Shown here in pieces: positions 61,011 to 64,000 of a stretch of DNA of 64,000 nt. Position numbers and translations under genes: made by a program. The stretch lies in assembly GCF_002090055.1 (NCBI RefSeq), contig NZ_BBRH01000011.1, positions 1 to 64,000 of the forward strand, in the 5' to 3' direction. Numbering within the stretch: position 1 is the first letter of the stretch; every line of letters begins with the position of its first letter. Source of the DNA: Demequina sp. NBRC 110051 (GTDB lineage Bacteria; Actinomycetota; Actinomycetes; Actinomycetales; Demequinaceae). The notes below the pieces were generated by a model. That model searched no databases, was not told where the DNA came from, and saw nothing but the letters and a program-made list of their open reading frames with translations.

Positions 61011-62294
61011 TCATGCGGCCGGCGCGATCTTTGTCAGTGTGGACAACAGCCTGTCGGCCCAGTCCCCGCCACGCGGCTCATAGACATCCGCGAGCAGTTT
61101 ATGCGTAAACCTCATCACGACCGGACGGGGAAGTCCGTAACGCGTGCACACCTTCATGACCTCGGGATGCGAGATCAGCTGGGCGAACACGCGGCCCAGC
61201 GAGTAATACCCGCCCAGGTCGTCCTTCATCCGCTTCGCGTAGCCCGCGAGCGCGGCCTCCTTAGCGGCGTCCGTGGTCGCCTCGCGCCAAGCCACCATCT
61301 GTTCGGTGGCGCGGCGGGCGGCCTGCATGGCGTACGCGATGCCCTCGCCGTTGAAGGGGTTCACCATACCGCCCGAGTCGCCCACCAGCATCATGCCGGG
61401 GACGTAATGGGGCTGGCGGTTGAAGGCCATGGGGATCGCGGCGCCCTGCACCTTGGACACGGGGGCGTCGGGGTCGATCTCCCAGCCCTCGATGCCGTTA
61501 CGCACCCAGCCGTCGAACAGCGCGCGGTGGTCGAGCCCCGAAGGCTGACCGTTGGGGCTGAGGGTGCCAAGGCCGATGTTGGCCGTGCCGTCACCGAGCG
61601 GGAAGATCCAACCGTAACCGGGCAGGAGGTTGGACTTGCCGGGCTCGCCGTCCCAGATGGTGAGGTGGCCCTCCATCCACTCCTCGTCGTGGCGGGGGGT
61701 CTCGAAGTAGGTGCGCACCGCGACACCCATGGGGCGGTCGTCCTTGCGCTCCATGCCGAGGCCGAGCGCGATGCGCGCGGAGACGCCGTCGGCCGCGATG
61801 ACGACAGGCGCCGTATAGGTCACCTCGTCGCCCGTCTTGCGACCCTTCTCGTCCGTCTCCTTCGCGGTCACGCCGATGACGCGGCCGGTGCGCTCGTCAC
61901 GCACGGCGCCGGTGACGAACCAGCCCTCGCGGACATCGGCCCCCGCGGAGCGGGCGTGCTCGGCCAGCTTGTGGTCAAAGCTCGCGCGCGGCAGCGACAG
62001 GCCGTAGTTCGGGAAGGACTCCTGCTCGTGCCAGGGGAACTCCAGGCGGTGACCGCCGCCGACCATGCGCAGTCCCCAGTTGGGAATCCATCCCTCCTCG
62101 CGGGGGGTGGGCAGGCCGATCAGGTCGATCTCGCGCACGGCGCGCGGGGTGAGGCCGTCGCCACAGACCTTCTCGCGCGGGAAGCGGGACTTCTCCAGAG
62201 CGATGACGTCGAAACCCTCGGAAGCCAGGTAGTACGCGGCGGCGGAGCCTCCGGGCCCTGCGCCCACCACGATGACATCGGCTGTGGATTTCAC
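61011..62294 (-). CDS. menJ: geranylgeranyl-reductase-family flavoprotein (MenJ-like menaquinone reductase)
   Basis: FAD protein that saturates an isoprene unit, in mycobacteria the beta-isoprene of menaquinone (MenJ, Rv0561c). 427 residues: Rossmann VVGAGPGGSAAAYYLA, KVCGDGLTPRAV and GDSGGMVNPFNGEGIAYAM (in parts) match the family. The GTG at 62294 is chosen because TAGGCT on the minus strand lies six bases upstream (leaderless); an ATG six bases earlier would overlap the promoter. It is the first gene of the run menJ-nuoA-N-polyprenyl synthase, which supports the menaquinone substrate. Confidence 0.85.
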   Translation of the reverse strand: MKSTADVIVVGAGPGGSAAAYYLASEGFDVIALEKSRFPREKVCGDGLTPRAVREIDLIGLPTPREEGWIPNWGLRMVGGGHRLEFPWHEQESFPNYGLSLPRASFDHKLAEHARSAGADVREGWFVTGAVRDERTGRVIGVTAKETDEKGRKTGDEVTYTAPVVIAADGVSARIALGLGMERKDDRPMGVAVRTYFETPRHDEEWMEGHLTIWDGEPGKSNLLPGYGWIFPLGDGTANIGLGTLSPNGQPSGLDHRALFDGWVRNGIEGWEIDPDAPVSKVQGAAIPMAFNRQPHYVPGMMLVGDSGGMVNPFNGEGIAYAMQAARRATEQMVAWREATTDAAKEAALAGYAKRMKDDLGGYYSLGRVFAQLISHPEVMKVCTRYGLPRPVVMRFTHKLLADVYEPRGGDWADRLLSTLTKIAPAA

Positions 62295-62440
62295 GCACAT
62301 AGCCTACGGGGTGTGAGGGAGTGCGTGCGCACCTAAATGCGCCGCCTCCCGCACGAAAATGGCAACTCGAGTGTTGCAAAAATCGGGACCTTGGTCCCCC
62401 GGACGTCGGTCCCGGGCACCCACGGCGATACCCGACCAAC

Positions 62441-62449
62441 GCATCGGCC
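62441..62449 (-). repeat. core copy of the dispersed word before the alditol-oxidase-like gene
   Basis: Minus-strand GGCCGATGC at -39 to -31 relative to the leaderless start at 62480, in the 185-bp divergent region shared with menJ. A T/A-richer patch (62355-62375) is the only other visible feature. Confidence 0.45.
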
Positions 62450-62479
62450 GTCGTCGCGGTTCCCCCTAGGCTGGCGAGC

Positions 62480-63736
62480 ATGAGCATCGGCGCCACCTGG
62501 GCAGGGACCCACACCTTCCACGCGAGCGGTCATGTCGAGGCCGCCAGCATCGAGCAGGTCCAGGAGCTCCTCACGGGCAGCAACGGCCCGGTGCGCGCGC
62601 TCGGCACGCGCCACAGCTTCAACGACCTCGCAGACACGGCCGGCACGCTGGTCACGGTCACCGGCATCCCTGCCGACCCCGTCCTCGACGAGGAGGCGCG
62701 CACCGTCACGGTCGGCGCGGGCGTGCGCTACGGCGTGCTCGCCGCCTGGCTCCACGAGCGCGGATGGGCGCTGCACAACATGGGCTCACTGCCCCACATC
62801 TCCGTGGGCGGGGCCGTCGCGACGGGCACCCACGGCTCGGGGCTCACCAACGGATGTCTGGCCGATGCGGTGGCGGCCTTGCAGTTTGTGGGCGCCCGCG
62901 GCGCGCTGCGCACGGTCGCGCGCGGCCAGGACGGGTTCGAGGGGCTCGTGGTCGGCCTGGGCGCCTACGGCGTGGTGGTGCGCCTCACTTTGGATATTCA
63001 ACCCGCCTACATGGTGCGCCAGGACGTCTATCGCGGGCTGCCGTGGTCGGCGCTGCTGGAGGATCTGCCAGGTGTCATGGGGGCCGGCTACTCCGTGAGC
63101 GCCTTCACCACGTGGGACGAGGACACCGTGCAGCAGGTATGGCGCAAGACCCGCATCGGGGCGGGCGAGGCGCCCGGCTCCTCCTGGTTGGGCTCGCGGC
63201 TCGAGACCCCGGAGGAATCGGGGCTCGTGGACGCCGACCCCGCGCAGCTCACGGTGCGCGGTGGCGTGGAGGGCCCGTGGCTCGAGCGACTCCCCCACTT
63301 CCGCCTGGACCACACTCCCTCGAACGGCGACGAGATCCAGACCGAGTACTTCGTGGCTCTTGAGGACGGGGCCGATGCGTTGGTCGCCGTCCGCGCCCTG
63401 GCGGCAGACATCGCACCTCACCTCTTGGTCACCGAGCTGCGCACCCTCGCCGCGGACGAGCTGTGGCTGTCGGGCGCGTACCGCCGCGACACGCTCGCGA
63501 TCCACTTCACGTGGAAGAACCGTCCCGCCGAGGTCGCCTCACTCACGCCGCGCATCGAGGACGCGCTCGCGCCCTTCGGGGCGCGCCCGCACTGGGGCAA
63601 GGTCCACACCATGACGGCCGATGCCGTGGCCGCCGTGCATCCTCAGCTCGCCCAGGCGCGGCTGCTGTTCGAGGCGCTCGACCCGACGGGGCGGTTCGCG
63701 AACGCACACCTGAGGCGCCTGGGGATCCGCGCGTAG
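62480..63736 (+). CDS. alditol-oxidase-like FAD oxidase (AldO / D-arabinono-lactone oxidase family)
   Basis: 418-residue flavoprotein oxidase, the same length as Streptomyces AldO. The N-terminal FAD domain has LGTRHSF, whose His45 is the covalent flavin attachment site of the family, and NMGSLPHISVGGAVATGTHGSG (in parts). The C-terminal ALO domain ends WGKVHTM and LDPTGRFANAHLRRLG. AldO oxidises xylitol, sorbitol and other alditols to aldoses with H2O2 release; gulonolactone- or arabinonolactone-type activity is the alternative. Leaderless: TAGGCT (62467-62472) seven bases before the ATG. Confidence 0.85.
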   Translation: MSIGATWAGTHTFHASGHVEAASIEQVQELLTGSNGPVRALGTRHSFNDLADTAGTLVTVTGIPADPVLDEEARTVTVGAGVRYGVLAAWLHERGWALHNMGSLPHISVGGAVATGTHGSGLTNGCLADAVAALQFVGARGALRTVARGQDGFEGLVVGLGAYGVVVRLTLDIQPAYMVRQDVYRGLPWSALLEDLPGVMGAGYSVSAFTTWDEDTVQQVWRKTRIGAGEAPGSSWLGSRLETPEESGLVDADPAQLTVRGGVEGPWLERLPHFRLDHTPSNGDEIQTEYFVALEDGADALVAVRALAADIAPHLLVTELRTLAADELWLSGAYRRDTLAIHFTWKNRPAEVASLTPRIEDALAPFGARPHWGKVHTMTADAVAAVHPQLAQARLLFEALDPTGRFANAHLRRLGIRA

Positions 63737-63788
63737 GCGAGCGCGGCCGCGGTCTCTTCGCGCCATCGGCCCGGCGTAGGCTCGTCAG

Positions 63789-64000
63789 GTGAGCGTCCAA
63801 CCAGCCACCCCCGGTCCGCTGACCGTCCGCACCGTCGAGATCGACCACCCCGGCGACCTGATCTCGCGCCTGCCGGGGCCGGGCATCTCGTGGGTGAGGC
63901 GCGGCGAGGGCATGGTCGCGTGGGGCGAGGTCGCGAGGCTCGATACTGCTGGTACCTATCGGATCGACGAGGCCGATGCCTGGTGGCGCCGCGTCACCCG
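63789..64000 (+). CDS. menF: isochorismate synthase, N-terminal part (runs off the window)
   Basis: Only about 70 residues are inside the window. LPGPGISWVRRGEGMVAWGEVARLD matches the N-terminal strand region of MenF/EntC-type isochorismate synthases. GTG 63789 is leaderless, with TAGGCT (63777-63782) six bases upstream. In this context it is probably the menaquinone enzyme (MenF), although a siderophore EntC cannot be excluded from this fragment. Confidence 0.75.
   Translation, partial: MSVQPATPGPLTVRTVEIDHPGDLISRLPGPGISWVRRGEGMVAWGEVARLDTAGTYRIDEADAWWRRVT

Noticed and set aside
1-64000. CRISPR arrays, prophage or insertion sequences
   Set aside because: No regularly spaced repeats, transposase, integrase or phage genes were seen. 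The dispersed 9-18 bp word is irregularly spaced and lies in genes as well as between them.

Overview
The window is high-GC DNA (roughly 70 percent) from an actinobacterium, most probably a member of the Micrococcales. The evidence is a 14-gene nuo operon linked to menaquinone-tail genes, an FprA-type ferredoxin-NADP reductase, a SirA-type sulfite reductase, tRNA genes without encoded CCA, a murB / HadAB-like / rpmG gene cluster, and many leaderless promoters (a TANNNT-like -10 box 6-7 nt before the start codon). A class III (anaerobic) ribonucleotide reductase next to a complete complex I suggests a facultative anaerobe. The genus is inference; Cellulomonas-like or Demequina-like organisms would fit.

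Layout. 1-9986: envelope signalling and ABC transporters (an ABC-2 pair; a leaderless secreted protein with an OmpR-type two-component system; a NarL-type two-component system upstream of a MacB-like ATPase and an 862-residue FtsX-like permease). 9987-11877: a lower-GC islet with a secreted cysteine-containing protein that looks frameshifted and a four-helix membrane protein. 11878-18673: murB, a divergent MFS/LacI pair, two MaoC/HadAB-like dehydratase subunits, an AzgA-like purine permease, rpmG and tRNA-Met and tRNA-Thr. 18794-25834: an AlkZ/YcaQ-like DNA glycosylase, a sugar porter, a dihydroorotate-dehydrogenase-like protein and nrdD-nrdG behind tandem NrdR boxes. 25842-35422: a lipoprotein with HNH and Excalibur domains, tRNA-Tyr, YajQ, a glutamate-synthase-like gene with poxB, htpX, a GNAT protein, fprA and a phospholipase-D-like protein. 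35445-38137: assimilatory sulfur genes (sirA-cysH) behind a leaderless cysteine-rich leader peptide. 38138-43170: a long structured leader and a three-gene exopolysaccharide operon (BcsA/CrdS-like glucan synthase, HlyD-like protein, GH81 beta-1,3-glucanase lipoprotein). 43306-44232: rarD. 44383-62294, reading right to left: menJ-like reductase, nuoABCDEFGHIJKLMN and a polyprenyl synthase, probably one respiratory/menaquinone operon. 62480-64000: an alditol-oxidase-like flavoprotein and the start of an isochorismate synthase (menF), the first committed step of menaquinone synthesis.

The respiratory part is coherent: menF, the polyprenyl synthase and MenJ supply menaquinone to NDH-1, while PoxB would feed electrons from pyruvate into the same pool. 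The most unusual items are (i) a dispersed word, GGCCGATGC, extended in its best copies to GGCCGATGCCGTGGCYGG, which I count about 38 times on both strands where about two would be expected by chance; (ii) the candidate beta-1,3-glucan (curdlan-like) operon with a co-transcribed GH81 enzyme and a hairpin-rich leader; (iii) the poly-cysteine leader peptide before sirA-cysH; (iv) a NuoG in which all four ligands of cluster N7 are replaced; and (v) the frameshifted secreted protein in the low-GC islet.
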